A stretch of 64,000 nucleotides of DNA, from NCBI GenBank assembly GCA_009797885.1, contig WNKP01000017.1:1-64000 (forward strand), read 5' to 3'. Positions within the stretch are counted from its first letter, which is position 1. Every line of letters starts with the position of its first letter. Positions 1-9,968 of the stretch are shown one piece after another. Both the position numbers and the translations under genes were made by a program. Below the pieces are notes generated by a model. It saw only the letters and a list, made by a program, of their open reading frames with translations. It did no database searches and had not been told where the DNA came from. This DNA comes from Flavobacteriaceae bacterium GF1. GTDB taxonomy: Bacteria > Bacteroidota > Bacteroidia > Flavobacteriales > Flavobacteriaceae.

Positions 1-98
1 TTTCGAAAGGGCAAAGCGAGTCCTCATTCCTCATTTACTGCCTACTCAAAACTGCCAACTCAAAAACCAACTCCTAACTCCTTTATATTGGAGTATTG
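1..98. repeat. Fragment of intergenic repeat family
   Basis: The first ~95 bases (TTTCGAAAGGGCAAAGCGAG, then a CT/CA-rich string with 'ctgcctactcaaaactgcc') are the same text seen at about 28757 and 28977. The remaining stretch 99-451 holds no convincing gene; a short plus-strand frame there overlaps the 3' end of the next gene and was rejected. Confidence 0.7.
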
Positions 99-451
99 GT
101 CCGACCGTGGTTATATGATGTCGATATCATATCCCTTATTAGATGAATTTACAGCATTGAAATGCCCCTTTTGAAATTCTGAAGCCCTTAAATCAAGTAG
201 AAAAGATGGTTCTGAAGGTAGGATAAGACCTCATATTGGGGTTATGAGATCACTTAGGAAAAGGCTAAACAATGAATGTAGTTTGGACCGGTCAAACTGA
301 AGATTCAATACATAAGATTATAGATTGCCCTGAGCTTTTTAAAGTTTCTCAATATGATAATGAAAGCCGAGAAGCTATGATTACGAAATATACAATCCTA
401 TCGTGCGGACATGAACATTGCAACCGTTTTTTTGGACAGGGATTATATAGT

Positions 452-3400
452 CTATCTATCTGCGATTACTATTTTCTTTATGGATCTATCACCCGTCCTG
501 GTCACGATCTCAAATAGGTACATGCCCTTGGATAGATGGTCCGTGTCTATTTCGAGTCCGTTTTCCGAGTACAGATAGGCTCCGGCCATAGTGTGGATAT
601 TTACTTCTTTCAATTCTTGTCCTGGACCCAGATCAATATGGACCTTATCCCTTGCCGGGTTGGGGTAGATGGTAATGCTGTTCTTTTCGGGCCCACCATC
701 CGATATGGATTCAAATCCCGTCCAACCTGCTGCCAGATAAGCATCTATCTTGCCTATGGGCACTTTCAACTTTATTTGGTCACGATCTGCATTTTTAAAG
801 GTACCCTGAAGAAGTGCTGGCGGAACGGTGCCTTTTGCCTCCATTATGGCAAGGTCCGGGTTATTGGCAAAAGCGTTGGCTCCAATGCTGGTAACATTCT
901 GACCAATGGTCACAGTAGTCAGGGTGTTACCCTCAAAAGCACCATCCCCAATACCGGTAACAATATAGGTAGTTCCCTCATAGGAGACCGTTTCTGGTAT
1001 TGTTATGGCACCAGAGGAAGGTGTCACCGATAATCTGCCCGATATATTGGTTCCACTAAGACCCATTGCGGTCACCGTGTAGGGATTCATGGACGTAATT
1101 CCATAGTCCATCCCCGATACGGTGAACACATTATGTATTTGAGCAGAGTAAGCCTCCACGGTCACTATGGCCATTGCCGTATGCTGATTTCCATTGTTAT
1201 CGGTAACGGTCAAGCTTACTGTATTGGCACCAAGATCTGTGCGATCAAAACGTGAGGGATTGACCGTAACAGTCCCTATACCGCAATTGTCCCAGATTCC
1301 ATTGTGGACGTCACTTGCTTGAATACTGGCATTGCCACTGGCATCCAATCCTACGGTATGATCTTTGACAACGACTATGGGAGCCATATTGTCAACTATG
1401 GTCACCACAGCAGTCGCCGTGGCCGTTTTGGTACCCTGTGTAGCAGTCAGGGTAACCGTTGTTGGTGTGCCCACATCGTCACAGGTAAAAACTGTTCTGT
1501 CCAAACTTAAGGAGATAGGACCATTGTTACAGCTACCGTGGGAACCCTTGTCCACTTGTTCAGGGGAGATGGTCACTTGCCCCGCCCTGGAACCGGCATC
1601 TGGTTCTACGGTAATGTCCTGGGCAATAGCTGTTAATGGACCATCCTGATGAACGGCTACCGTAGCCGTTCCCGTTAGCGGTGCACTGCAGTTTCCATTG
1701 GTCACCCCTATTAGGCTCAAGGTTGTGTCCGAGCTTGCCCCTTTTACTGTTATCGCTACTGTTCCATCCGCTGCTATGGTTGCCGTTCCATTGGTTACCG
1801 TTCCATCTGAATCCTCGCTGTAGGTTACTATATCACCAGGAGTTCCCCCCGTGATGGAAAATATGGCATCTTGACCTGAACAGACAGGAGTGTTTGAATC
1901 TACCTCTGGGGCCATTGGCAGGGCATTGACCGTTATCATTGCGCTTGCTGCCAAATTGAGAAACTTTGGCGCATATTCCGCTACATTTTTAGGGACATTA
2001 ATGGTAATGGTGCCCTCACAGGATGCGGGTATCATTTCAATGGTATATATGGAACCATTGACCTTGGAAAAACTGCCATCGACCACAGTGGCATTGCCTA
2101 CATGAATATCCTCCTTGGTAAAACCAGTTACGTTTTCATTAAAGGTAATGTTGACTGTAAATGATGTTAAATTATCTATCTGTACCGGTGCGTCTATTGA
2201 AACCTGAATCCCTTCCGTGATGGATCTGAAGCCCGTCCACCCATTGTCCAAATACGCTTGTCTCGTGCCTTCGGGAACCAACACATCTATTTGGTCACGG
2301 TTTCGAAAGGTATTTTCTTCAATGGATGGAGGAGTAGTGGCCTCTACAAAAACTGCATGAATATTTGAGCCACTACCATTAAAAGCCCAAATATCAATAC
2401 GCTCCACATTGGCCGGTATAGTTATCGTGATGAATTTGTTTTGTGAAAAAGCACTGTTCCCTATACTGGTCACCCCATCGGGTATGGTCACACTGGTCAA
2501 TTCGTTGTTCTTGAAAACACCTTCCTCGAGTCTGGTCACCCCATCGGGTATGGTCACACTGGTCAATTTATTTCCTTGAAAGGCATCTGGGTCCATTCTG
2601 GTCACACTGCTGGGTATGGTTACCTCGGTCAATTTGTTATTCATAAAAGCCTTCTCCCCGATAACTTCTAAATTGCCCTGGTCAATGAAGGTCAACCTGG
2701 TCAATCCCTTCTCGGGGGAATCGTTGACCCAAAAAGCCTTCTCCCCAATAGCGGTCACACTACCCGGTATGGTCACCTCTTTTAAATCGTTTAGGGCAAA
2801 AGCAAAATTCCCAATACGGGCCACATTGCTTTGATCAGCGAAGGTCAACCCGGTCAATCCACTTTGCCTAAAGGCATTATTACCAATAGCGGTCACATTG
2901 CCCGGTATGGTCACCTCTTTTATATCGTTTAGGGCAAAAGCAAAATTCCCAATACGGGTCACATTGCTTTGATCAGCAAAGGTCAAGCTGGTCAATCCAC
3001 TATGCCAAAAGGCATCATTACCAATAGCGGTCACATCGTAATCGGTGCCCTGGTAGTTGACCGTTGGGGGGATGTTCACACTGGAACCTCCCGTAATGGC
3101 ATAGTCTTTTGCCTCAACTTCATAAGGTGCTAAAGAAGTAATCTCGTATGTTATATGATCGGCACTGAACGTGTCTCCGATTCCTATATCTTCCGTATCT
3201 TCCGTGATGGATTTGAAGCCCGTCCAGCCTGCATCTTTATAGGCTTGTGTCCTGCCTTTGGGTACTATCAGATCTATATCGCCCCGGTTTGCAAAGGCGT
3301 CAGGGATATAATAATTATAGTTGTCAAAGTATTCGATAACAATGTTTGGTATGATGGTAGAACCTTTTGCGGTTACTTTTTTGATTGGATTATAGACAAA

Positions 3401-4009
3401 AGACATCTCCCTAATATTGATCATACTGCTTGGTATGGTCACTTCGCTCAATAGATTATGGGAAAAAGCCCTGATCCCAATATCGTTTACACCATCGGGT
3501 AGGGTCACCTCGGTCAATTGGTTGTGGCGAAAAGCCCAACCTCCAATGCTGGTGACACTGTTGGGTAGGGTCACCTCGGTCAATCGGTTGTTACGAAAAG
3601 TACTATGTCCAATACTGGTCACACCATCGGGAATGGTCACCTCGCTCAATTCGTTTTCGGCAAAAGCATGACTCCCGATACTGGTTACCGTGATGGGAAT
3701 GTCCACACTGGTCAGCTTGTCCGTCCCAGCTTTGCCATAAGCATCAAAAGCACCGTCCCCAATAGCGGTAACGGTATAGCCTTGATTACCATACTGCATA
3801 GTTGCCGGGATGGCCAAATTGGGAAATCCAGGAGGCCTGTCATGGGCTCCGACCAGTCCCAAAAGTTTTACCGTATTGGGACCCTGGGAAGTAATTTCGT
3901 AGTTGATACCCTCAAAATTAAATTGGTCTCCCACATTTTGGGCATAAGTGCTAAGACCAAACCCTACCATAAAGATGGCAGATATTGTTAATTGTAGTAG
4001 TTTTTTCAT
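452..4009 (-). CDS. BspA-like leucine-rich repeat surface protein, T9SS type A
   Basis: A 1185-residue secreted protein. A signal peptide covers residues 1-23 (MKKLLQL...STYAQ). LRR_5/BspA-type repeats of about 23 residues, with cores like [14 protein letters not shown], form clusters at roughly 75-240 and 320-600. Each cluster opens with a 'Y-EITS' cap and closes with a 'DVLVPEGT...Y-NGWTGF-SITE' cap. Residues ~625-715 resemble a Big_12-type Ig domain, followed by Ig/HYR-like beta-sandwiches to ~1000, another short LRR module, and a T9SS type A sorting domain from about 1115 (ITIYPNPARDKVHIDLG; ends KKIVIADR). By family this should be exported through the outer membrane and anchored at the surface, perhaps as an adhesin; the ligand is unknown. 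A copy of the window-wide GTCCC-N18-CACT element lies 64 nt upstream. Part of the second LRR cluster is nearly identical at DNA level to the neighbour at 4608, suggesting gene conversion. Confidence 0.95.
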   Translation of the reverse strand: MKKLLQLTISAIFMVGFGLSTYAQNVGDQFNFEGINYEITSQGPNTVKLLGLVGAHDRPPGFPNLAIPATMQYGNQGYTVTAIGDGAFDAYGKAGTDKLTSVDIPITVTSIGSHAFAENELSEVTIPDGVTSIGHSTFRNNRLTEVTLPNSVTSIGGWAFRHNQLTEVTLPDGVNDIGIRAFSHNLLSEVTIPSSMINIREMSFVYNPIKKVTAKGSTIIPNIVIEYFDNYNYYIPDAFANRGDIDLIVPKGRTQAYKDAGWTGFKSITEDTEDIGIGDTFSADHITYEITSLAPYEVEAKDYAITGGSSVNIPPTVNYQGTDYDVTAIGNDAFWHSGLTSLTFADQSNVTRIGNFAFALNDIKEVTIPGNVTAIGNNAFRQSGLTGLTFADQSNVARIGNFAFALNDLKEVTIPGSVTAIGEKAFWVNDSPEKGLTRLTFIDQGNLEVIGEKAFMNNKLTEVTIPSSVTRMDPDAFQGNKLTSVTIPDGVTRLEEGVFKNNELTSVTIPDGVTSIGNSAFSQNKFITITIPANVERIDIWAFNGSGSNIHAVFVEATTPPSIEENTFRNRDQIDVLVPEGTRQAYLDNGWTGFRSITEGIQVSIDAPVQIDNLTSFTVNITFNENVTGFTKEDIHVGNATVVDGSFSKVNGSIYTIEMIPASCEGTITINVPKNVAEYAPKFLNLAASAMITVNALPMAPEVDSNTPVCSGQDAIFSITGGTPGDIVTYSEDSDGTVTNGTATIAADGTVAITVKGASSDTTLSLIGVTNGNCSAPLTGTATVAVHQDGPLTAIAQDITVEPDAGSRAGQVTISPEQVDKGSHGSCNNGPISLSLDRTVFTCDDVGTPTTVTLTATQGTKTATATAVVTIVDNMAPIVVVKDHTVGLDASGNASIQASDVHNGIWDNCGIGTVTVNPSRFDRTDLGANTVSLTVTDNNGNQHTAMAIVTVEAYSAQIHNVFTVSGMDYGITSMNPYTVTAMGLSGTNISGRLSVTPSSGAITIPETVSYEGTTYIVTGIGDGAFEGNTLTTVTIGQNVTSIGANAFANNPDLAIMEAKGTVPPALLQGTFKNADRDQIKLKVPIGKIDAYLAAGWTGFESISDGGPEKNSITIYPNPARDKVHIDLGPGQELKEVNIHTMAGAYLYSENGLEIDTDHLSKGMYLFEIVTRTGDRSIKKIVIADR

Positions 4010-4034
4010 GGATGGTCTTCTATAAATTTTTGAA

Positions 4035-4099
4035 TATTAATAACAATCATATGGGGGAACTATCCAAAAATCAGTGCTGAACCCTATTAAAATTGGGAT
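4035..4099 (-). promoter_or_regulatory. Direct-repeat operator plus promoter, copy A
   Basis: In gene sense GTCCC is represented by ATCCC, with CACT exactly 18 nt later (core 4073-4099), followed by TTTTTG as a -33-like box and an AT-rich -7-like region about 19 nt further. It is one of a set with identical spacing; it serves the LRR gene ending at 452. Confidence 0.6.
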
Positions 4100-4426
4100 A
4101 TAATAGGGTACTTTGGGGATTTTAAAAAAAGGAATCGAATGCGATAAAAGTGCCCACTTTTTTTAAAACAGGAATCAAAAACGGTCAGTGCCCAGACCAA
4201 GGGAAGACAAACGATGTCCAAAAAATATACCTTCCATGTCGAAACCCTTGAATGGCCCATCTGGGACAAGTGGGACATGCCGGTTCAATGGTACATTGGA
4301 TATGTTCGACCAATACCGAATCGGGCCAACGCAGCCCCCATAATCACTATGAATCTTTCATGGTCGTTATATTTATTTTGAATGATGTCCGCAAAGTGCA
4401 ATAAAATCCCTATCGTCGACCTGGAT

Positions 4427-4458
4427 ACTGGAACGGGTTCGGCACAGGCCCGTTCCAG
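4427..4458 (-). terminator. Strong hairpin downstream of LRR gene
   Basis: CTGGAACGGG pairs with CCCGTTCCAG around an 11-nt loop. There is no T-tract, so it may stop exonucleases or act with the hairpin at 4505 rather than terminate alone. It lies ~150 nt beyond the stop of the gene at 4608. Confidence 0.4.
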
Positions 4459-4504
4459 GTTCCCATCACAACTGTGTCCATGGGTACAATGGAATCCCGA
4501 AACG

Positions 4505-4536
4505 GACCTGCCCACCTGCGGTATCACGGGCAGGTC
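4505..4536 (-). terminator. 3' hairpin shared by two type A LRR genes
   Basis: A 9-bp stem GACCTGCCC/GGGCAGGTC with a 14-nt loop, ~70 nt after the stop at 4608. The same hairpin and flank recur after the LRR gene at 25970 (25861-25890), so the 3' untranslated region was copied together with the sorting domain. Confidence 0.5.
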
Positions 4537-4607
4537 AGGAATGGCGCAGAGCCATCAGTATCCTACACTACAAAGTGGACGATCACTGTTTGTCGTGGCG
4601 GTGCGGT

Positions 4608-7600
4608 CTATTTTACAAGTATCCGCTTGACCACCCTCTCCCCAGCCCTGGTCTCTATTTCCAATATATATGTACCGCTGGGCAAATGGCCTATATCCAC
4701 TTGCAGGGTGTTCGCCGAATGGACATGGACCCCCAGGGCATTATATATCTTCACTTGCCGTAACGCTTCACCATCAGGTAGTCCAATGTGGATGTCATCT
4801 TGTGCCGGGTTCGGGTAGACGCTGACATTGTTGCGCGCATTAGCTTTGGCACCATGGGCAGGTGCCACCGCACTTTCTACAGGGGATGCTTCAGCAGCAC
4901 TGGTACCCTGTACCACGGCACTCTTTCCGGCCATCGCGGCTTCCGTAATGGACTTAAAGCCCGTCCATCCTGCAGCCAAGTATGCATTTTTCCTGCCTAC
5001 GGGCACTATCAAGTCTATTTGGGAGCGGTCTGCATTGTAAAAGGCATCTACATGGAGCGATGGGGGATCGATGGCCTTTACCTCCACTGAGGTAAGGTCC
5101 GGGTTATATGCAAAAGCCCACACCCCAATACTTTCCACATTGCCCGGTATGGTCACACTGGTCAAGTCGTTATTCAGAAAAGCATGTTCCCCGATACTGG
5201 TCACAGTGTTTGGTATGGTCACCTCGGTCAATTGGTTAGCACTAAAAACCCCATGCCCAATACGGGTCAGACTGTTGGATATGGTCACCTCGGTCAATTG
5301 GTTACTACCAAAAGCCGAATCCCCAATACTGGTCACACTGTTCGGTATGGTAACCGCTGTTAAATAGGCTCTGGAAAAAGCACCCTCCCCGATACTGGTG
5401 ACACTGTTCGGTATGGTTACACTGGTCAATTGATTAGCATGAAAAGCCCAATTCCCAATACGGGTCACTGTGAAGCACCCTTTGACCATTTTGGGAATGT
5501 TTACAGTGTTGGATGTACCCGTATAGTCTATGGTCATTACCGTGTAGGGCTCCAATGATGTGATCTGGTATGTGATACCGCCATCGGTAAAGGTACCTCC
5601 TACTTTGGCCTCCGTAATGGATCTGAAGCCCGTCCACCCTGCGGCTAGATAAGCACCTGTCCTACCTTCAGGTACTATCAAGTCTATTTGGTCACGGTCT
5701 GCATTTTGAAAGGCACCTGCATGGAGCGCTGGGGGATCGGTGGCCTTTGTCGCCACTCCGGCAAGGTCCGGGTTATTTCCAAAAGCGCTGTCCCCAATAC
5801 TGTTGACACTGTTGGGTATGGTTACACAGGTCAATTGGTTGTTCATAAAAGCAAAATCCCCAATACTGGTGACATTGTTCCCTATAATCACCTCGGTTAA
5901 ATCGTTAGCCGAAAAAGTACTGTTCCCGATACTGGTCACACTATCGGGGATGGTCACACTGGTCAAGTCGTTTTCGCTAAAAACACTACTCTCAATACTA
6001 GTTATATTGCTCGGTAGGGTCACCTCGGTCAAATCGTTAAGGAAAAAAGCATATTCCCCTATACTGGTCACACTGTCGGGTAGGGTCACCTCGGTCAATT
6101 CGTTGTTCATAAAAGCATATTCCCCGATACTGGTGACACTGTTCCCTATGGTCACCTCGGTTAAATTGTTATATGTAAAAGCCCATTCCCCAATACTTCT
6201 CACACTGCCCGGTATGGTCGCACGGGTCAATTCGTTATGCGCAAAAGCCCTGCCTCCAATACTGATGACACCGTTCCCTATGGTCACCTCTGTTAAATTG
6301 TTGGAGAAAAAAGCATGTTCCCCGATACTGGTCACACTGCCCGGTATGGTCACCTCGGTCAATTCGTTGTTCCAAAAAGCATAATTCCCAATACTGATCA
6401 CCGTATTGGGGATGGTCACACCGGTCAATCCTTTTTCTTCAAAGGCTTCGTTACCAATAGCCGTCACCGTGTAGCACCCTTTGACCATTTCGGGAATGTT
6501 TACATTGGTGGCCGTACCCGTATAGTCTATGGCCGTTACCGTGGAGGGATCCAATGATGTAATTCGGTATATGATGCCACCATCGGCAAAGGTCTCCCCT
6601 TCTTCGGGTTCTGTAATGGATCTGAAGCCCGTCCACCCCGCGGCCAGATATGCGTCTTTGGTGCACGAGGGGACTATCAGGTCTATTTGGTGACGGCCTG
6701 GATATTGAAAGGCACCTGCATGGAGCGATGGGGGAACGGTGGCCTTTGTGATCACTGTGGCAAGGTCTGGATTATCTGCAAAAGCGATGTCCCCAATACT
6801 TTTGACACTGCCCGGTATGGTCACCTCGGTCAATTCGTTGGTCGAAAAAGCACCACTCCCAATACGGGTCACATTGTTTCCTATGGTTACACTGGTCAAT
6901 TGGTTACCGTAAAAAGCAGAACTCCCAATACTGGTTACACTGTTCGGTATGGTTACACTGGTCAAGTGGTTTTTTACAAAAGCATAATCACCAATAGTGG
7001 TCACCGTGTAGGTGTTTGGGCCATGGGCCACCGTTGGAGGGATGGTCACCACTGTTACCGGACTGATATAGTCCAATACCATTACTTCGGATGAAGAGAT
7101 AATTCCGTATTTGATGCCATCCACGGTAAAGATTCCGGAGCTGATGGATTTGAAGCCCGTCCACCCATTATCCAAATACCCTTGTCTCTTGTCCATGGGA
7201 ACGACCACAGCAGTTTGGTCACGGTCTCCAAAGGTATTTTCTTCAATGGATGGAGGCGTGGTCGCCTCTACAAAAATTGTATGAATACTTGAGCTACCGT
7301 TAAAAGCCCATTGATCAATACGCTCCACATTGGCCGATATGATTATCGTAATCAATTTGTTTTGTGAAAAAGCACTGTTCCCTATACTGGTCACCCCATC
7401 GGGTATGGTCACACTGGTCAATTCATTATTCTTGAAAACACCTTCCTCGAGTCTGGTCATATTGCCCAGTAGGGTCACCTCGGTCAATTTATTTCCTTGA
7501 AAGGCATCTCGGCCCATACTGGTCACAGTGTTTGGAATGGTCACCTGGGTCAATTGGTTCCCGAGAAAAGCCTGCACTCCAATACTGGTCAAACCATCGG

Positions 7601-8639
7601 GTATGATTACACTGCCCAATTGGTTCTTGCCAAATGCCCGTTGCCCAATACTGGTAACACTGCCGGGTATGGTCACCTCGGTCAATTTGTTGTTCCAAAA
7701 AGCTCTGTCTCCAATACTGGTCACGCCATCGGGTATGGTCACGCCGGTCAAGCTCTTGTCTTTAAAAGCCTCATTGCCAATAGCGGTCACCGTATAGGTG
7801 GTATTTGTGCTATTATCCATTACCGTTTCGGTGATGGTGACCTCCGTGGCCGTACCGGTATGGTCCATCACCATGATTTCGGTAGGAGACGTAATTCCAT
7901 ATTTGATGTCATCAACGGTAAAGATTCCGTAGCTGATACTCACAAAACCAAAGTACTCCTTCCAGCCAGCATCTTCATAAGCTTTTATAGCGGTAAAGGG
8001 CACCACAAGGTCCATTTTTCGGAAGTGCGGTCCGCTTGGAGTATCAAAGGCTGTTTCATGAATTTCTGGTGGTGGATTGCGCTCACACCTCACAATGGGA
8101 ATGTTTTCGAGTCCATAAAAGGCCTGGTACCCAATATATTCCACATTGGCCGGTATGGTCAGCTCTTTTAGAACGTTTTGGGCAAAGGTCCATTGCTCAA
8201 TTCTGGTGACACCATTCGGTATGGTCACTTCGGTCAACTTGTTACTTCCAAAAGCCCGTTGCCCGAGACTGGTCACACTTTCCGGAATGACAATACTGGT
8301 CAATTGGTTCTTATAAAATGCATCTTCCCCAATGCTGGTGACCTTGCTTGGCGTGCTCGGCGTATTGAAGAAAGTGACCTTGGTCAATTGTTTATTATGA
8401 AAAGCCCTATCACCAATGGCGGTCACATCGTAATCGGTGCCGTAGTGGCTGATTGTTGGGAGTATGGTCACCTCTGTGGACGTACCGGTATGGTCCATCA
8501 CCATGACATCGGTCTGAGAGGTGATTTCGTATTTGATGCCATCAACGGTAAATTGGCCTCCTATATTTTGGCCATAAGCGGTAAGGATTGCCAATACCAT
8601 AAAGATCGTAGACGTTATTAATTGTAATTTTTTTTTCAT
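4608..8639 (-). CDS. BspA-like leucine-rich repeat surface protein, T9SS type A
   Basis: A 1343-residue secreted protein. Its signal peptide is MKKKLQLITSTIFMVLAILTAYGQ. Five clusters hold about 30 LRR_5 repeats ([21 protein letters not shown]). Each cluster is preceded by a 'G(I/T)F-VDGIKYGITS...DYTGT' cap and closed by a 'DLIVP...AYLAAGWTGF-SI' cap, so the whole protein looks like repeated duplication of one cap-LRR-cap unit. A linker of alanine-rich sequence (~1235-1270) leads to a T9SS type A sorting domain ([16 protein letters not shown]; ends VVKRILVK). The sorting domain is nearly identical to that of the protein at 25970. A surface adhesin or matrix role is an inference from the family. 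The 69-nt periodicity of its DNA leaves long open antisense frames, which are shadows. Confidence 0.95.
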   Translation of the reverse strand: MKKKLQLITSTIFMVLAILTAYGQNIGGQFTVDGIKYEITSQTDVMVMDHTGTSTEVTILPTISHYGTDYDVTAIGDRAFHNKQLTKVTFFNTPSTPSKVTSIGEDAFYKNQLTSIVIPESVTSLGQRAFGSNKLTEVTIPNGVTRIEQWTFAQNVLKELTIPANVEYIGYQAFYGLENIPIVRCERNPPPEIHETAFDTPSGPHFRKMDLVVPFTAIKAYEDAGWKEYFGFVSISYGIFTVDDIKYGITSPTEIMVMDHTGTATEVTITETVMDNSTNTTYTVTAIGNEAFKDKSLTGVTIPDGVTSIGDRAFWNNKLTEVTIPGSVTSIGQRAFGKNQLGSVIIPDGLTSIGVQAFLGNQLTQVTIPNTVTSMGRDAFQGNKLTEVTLLGNMTRLEEGVFKNNELTSVTIPDGVTSIGNSAFSQNKLITIIISANVERIDQWAFNGSSSIHTIFVEATTPPSIEENTFGDRDQTAVVVPMDKRQGYLDNGWTGFKSISSGIFTVDGIKYGIISSSEVMVLDYISPVTVVTIPPTVAHGPNTYTVTTIGDYAFVKNHLTSVTIPNSVTSIGSSAFYGNQLTSVTIGNNVTRIGSGAFSTNELTEVTIPGSVKSIGDIAFADNPDLATVITKATVPPSLHAGAFQYPGRHQIDLIVPSCTKDAYLAAGWTGFRSITEPEEGETFADGGIIYRITSLDPSTVTAIDYTGTATNVNIPEMVKGCYTVTAIGNEAFEEKGLTGVTIPNTVISIGNYAFWNNELTEVTIPGSVTSIGEHAFFSNNLTEVTIGNGVISIGGRAFAHNELTRATIPGSVRSIGEWAFTYNNLTEVTIGNSVTSIGEYAFMNNELTEVTLPDSVTSIGEYAFFLNDLTEVTLPSNITSIESSVFSENDLTSVTIPDSVTSIGNSTFSANDLTEVIIGNNVTSIGDFAFMNNQLTCVTIPNSVNSIGDSAFGNNPDLAGVATKATDPPALHAGAFQNADRDQIDLIVPEGRTGAYLAAGWTGFRSITEAKVGGTFTDGGITYQITSLEPYTVMTIDYTGTSNTVNIPKMVKGCFTVTRIGNWAFHANQLTSVTIPNSVTSIGEGAFSRAYLTAVTIPNSVTSIGDSAFGSNQLTEVTISNSLTRIGHGVFSANQLTEVTIPNTVTSIGEHAFLNNDLTSVTIPGNVESIGVWAFAYNPDLTSVEVKAIDPPSLHVDAFYNADRSQIDLIVPVGRKNAYLAAGWTGFKSITEAAMAGKSAVVQGTSAAEASPVESAVAPAHGAKANARNNVSVYPNPAQDDIHIGLPDGEALRQVKIYNALGVHVHSANTLQVDIGHLPSGTYILEIETRAGERVVKRILVK

Positions 8640-8659
8640 TTTGATGGCTTTTTAGATTA

Positions 8660-8739
8660 ATAAATATTAATTCAAAGCAAAAAATACCATACGAGGGAAA
8701 TATCCAATAATTGGTGCTGAACCCTATTAAAATTGGGAT
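8660..8739 (-). promoter_or_regulatory. Direct-repeat operator plus promoter, copy B
   Basis: Core 8713-8739: ATCCC, 18 nt, CACC in gene sense, then TTATTG, 18 nt, TATTTTTTG, a good match to the Bacteroidota -33 TTG / -7 TAnnTTTG promoter. It drives the LRR gene starting at 8639. Confidence 0.6.
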
Positions 8740-8852
8740 ACCACAAGGTGTTTTAGGGATTTTAAAAAAAGGATCAAGAGAAGTCAAGGAAGGACCAATG
8801 CTGCCCAAAAAATATGTCTTTTTATGCCCCTATCACTTTTAATGACCTATCT

Positions 8853-8879
8853 GTCCCAGTTTTAACCCATATGGACACA
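8853..8879 (+). promoter_or_regulatory. Direct-repeat operator, plus-strand copy
   Basis: GTCCC, exactly 18 nt, CACA, read on the plus strand and pointing to the barrel gene at 9044. The following ~60 nt ('GGTCTTGTGCTAAAG', then CACTTTTG) resemble the sequence after the plus copy at 9969. Confidence 0.55.
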
Positions 8880-9043
8880 TTTTATAGTTTGGTCTTGTGC
8901 TAAAGCCCCACTTTTGCCCCCGATAAAAATTTATCCAACATAATCAAAGTTAGAATGATGGCGTGGTCTTAAATCCATGGCTATTTCCGGGGTATTGTTG
9001 GTCATTTACCAAATTTTATAAAATCAATATTTAAACCATTATT

Positions 9044-9619
9044 ATGAAAAAAAGTTTTTTTATCGTTGTGGCCATTATGGGTATGGCTCAATTTACACAG
9101 GCGCAGGAACAGCATAAATTTAGAGCGGGCCTTGACTTGGGATATGCCGTCCCTGACGGTGGTGGTGGGATTCTCGGTGCCATTGAGTTTAAGTACAATA
9201 TCATGGACAATATGAATATTGGAATTCTTTTTGAAAGTGCTGTATTGGCAAAAAATATTACGACTGATGCGGCTTCCCTGGAGCTGGAGACTGAGTTAGG
9301 TAGCAACGCATCATATGCGGCAACTTTTGATTATTATTTTAACAATGGTGGTTCTTCATTTGCTCCATTTATTGGGGGTGGTATGGGTTATAACGCCTTG
9401 GCCAATCTTGAATTGGATTTCTTGGGGGAAACTACTGAAGCAGAGGTTGATGGTAAATTTGGCGGACTTGTCCGTGCAGGTTTTGAGCTTGGAAAATTAC
9501 GATTGGCCGCAACTTACCATCTTATTGGGAAATCCGAAATTGGAGAATCAGAAGTAAATAACTCCTACTTTGGTCTCTCCTTAGGTTTCTATCTCGGCGG
9601 AGGTAAATGGAAAAAATAG
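9044..9619 (+). CDS. Small outer-membrane beta-barrel protein
   Basis: A 191-residue protein with a clear signal peptide (MKKSFFIVVAIMGMAQFTQAQ). The remainder alternates short amphipathic strands and turns typical of an 8-stranded barrel (OmpX/OMP_b-brl-like); it begins 'FRAGLDLGYAVPDGGGG' and closes with the aromatic strand 'NNSYFGLSLGFYLGGG'. It should lie in the outer membrane. No catalytic motif is visible, so its role is unknown. It is the only plus-strand gene within the left array, is preceded by its own plus-oriented operator copy (8853) and followed by a good terminator, so it is probably monocistronic. Confidence 0.85.
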   Translation: MKKSFFIVVAIMGMAQFTQAQEQHKFRAGLDLGYAVPDGGGGILGAIEFKYNIMDNMNIGILFESAVLAKNITTDAASLELETELGSNASYAATFDYYFNNGGSSFAPFIGGGMGYNALANLELDFLGETTEAEVDGKFGGLVRAGFELGKLRLAATYHLIGKSEIGESEVNNSYFGLSLGFYLGGGKWKK

Positions 9620-9654
9620 CCCTTTAAAACAACCTAACCTTAACAAAATCAATC

Positions 9655-9683
9655 GGGAGGATATGCATTATCCTCCCTTTTTT
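9655..9683 (+). terminator. Intrinsic terminator
   Basis: A perfect 9-bp stem GGGAGGATA/TATCCTCCC with a 5-nt loop, followed by six T. It lies 35 nt after the stop of the barrel gene. Confidence 0.9.
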
Positions 9684-9968
9684 GTTTCCTGAAAGTGGTG
9701 GCAACAAATCAATGGCAAACAGGATTTTGACCCCATAAATCCATCACGGTGGCTTCATCCTCTTTACTTCTTTAACATCGATTCTGTTAAGGGAAGAACC
9801 ATGCAATCCGCATTTATCGCTAAAAAAATCAACCCTGATCGTTTCCCATTGAAACCAATACTGATTCCATATTCCCATAAATTTCAGATTCATCCGTATC
9901 GAGTCTTACCAATACTCTACCCCAAAAACAATGCTTTGAGCGAACTAAACCCTTTTAATGCATTACTC

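Larger units (their letters stand above)
4100..4607. other. Intergenic region with eroded coding fragment
   Basis: No intact gene is seen. From 4213 on the plus strand a reading frame begins MSKKYTFHVETLEW; the same beginning recurs at 32459 (MSKKYTFPIHTVEW) beside another operator copy. Both decay soon afterwards, so they look like fossils of one lost gene or of a copied upstream block. The region also holds the two hairpins listed separately. Confidence 0.45.

Noticed and set aside
272-517. 81-codon plus-strand frame
   Set aside because: It overlaps the 3' end of the LRR gene on the other strand, has no recognisable features and lies next to intergenic repeats.
5740-8171. Long plus-strand open frames (up to 224 codons) opposite the LRR gene; similar frames at 27287-28219 and elsewhere
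   Set aside because: They are antisense to 69-nt coding repeats; the repeat keeps stop codons out of the opposite frames. The translations are themselves repetitive and lack sensible starts.
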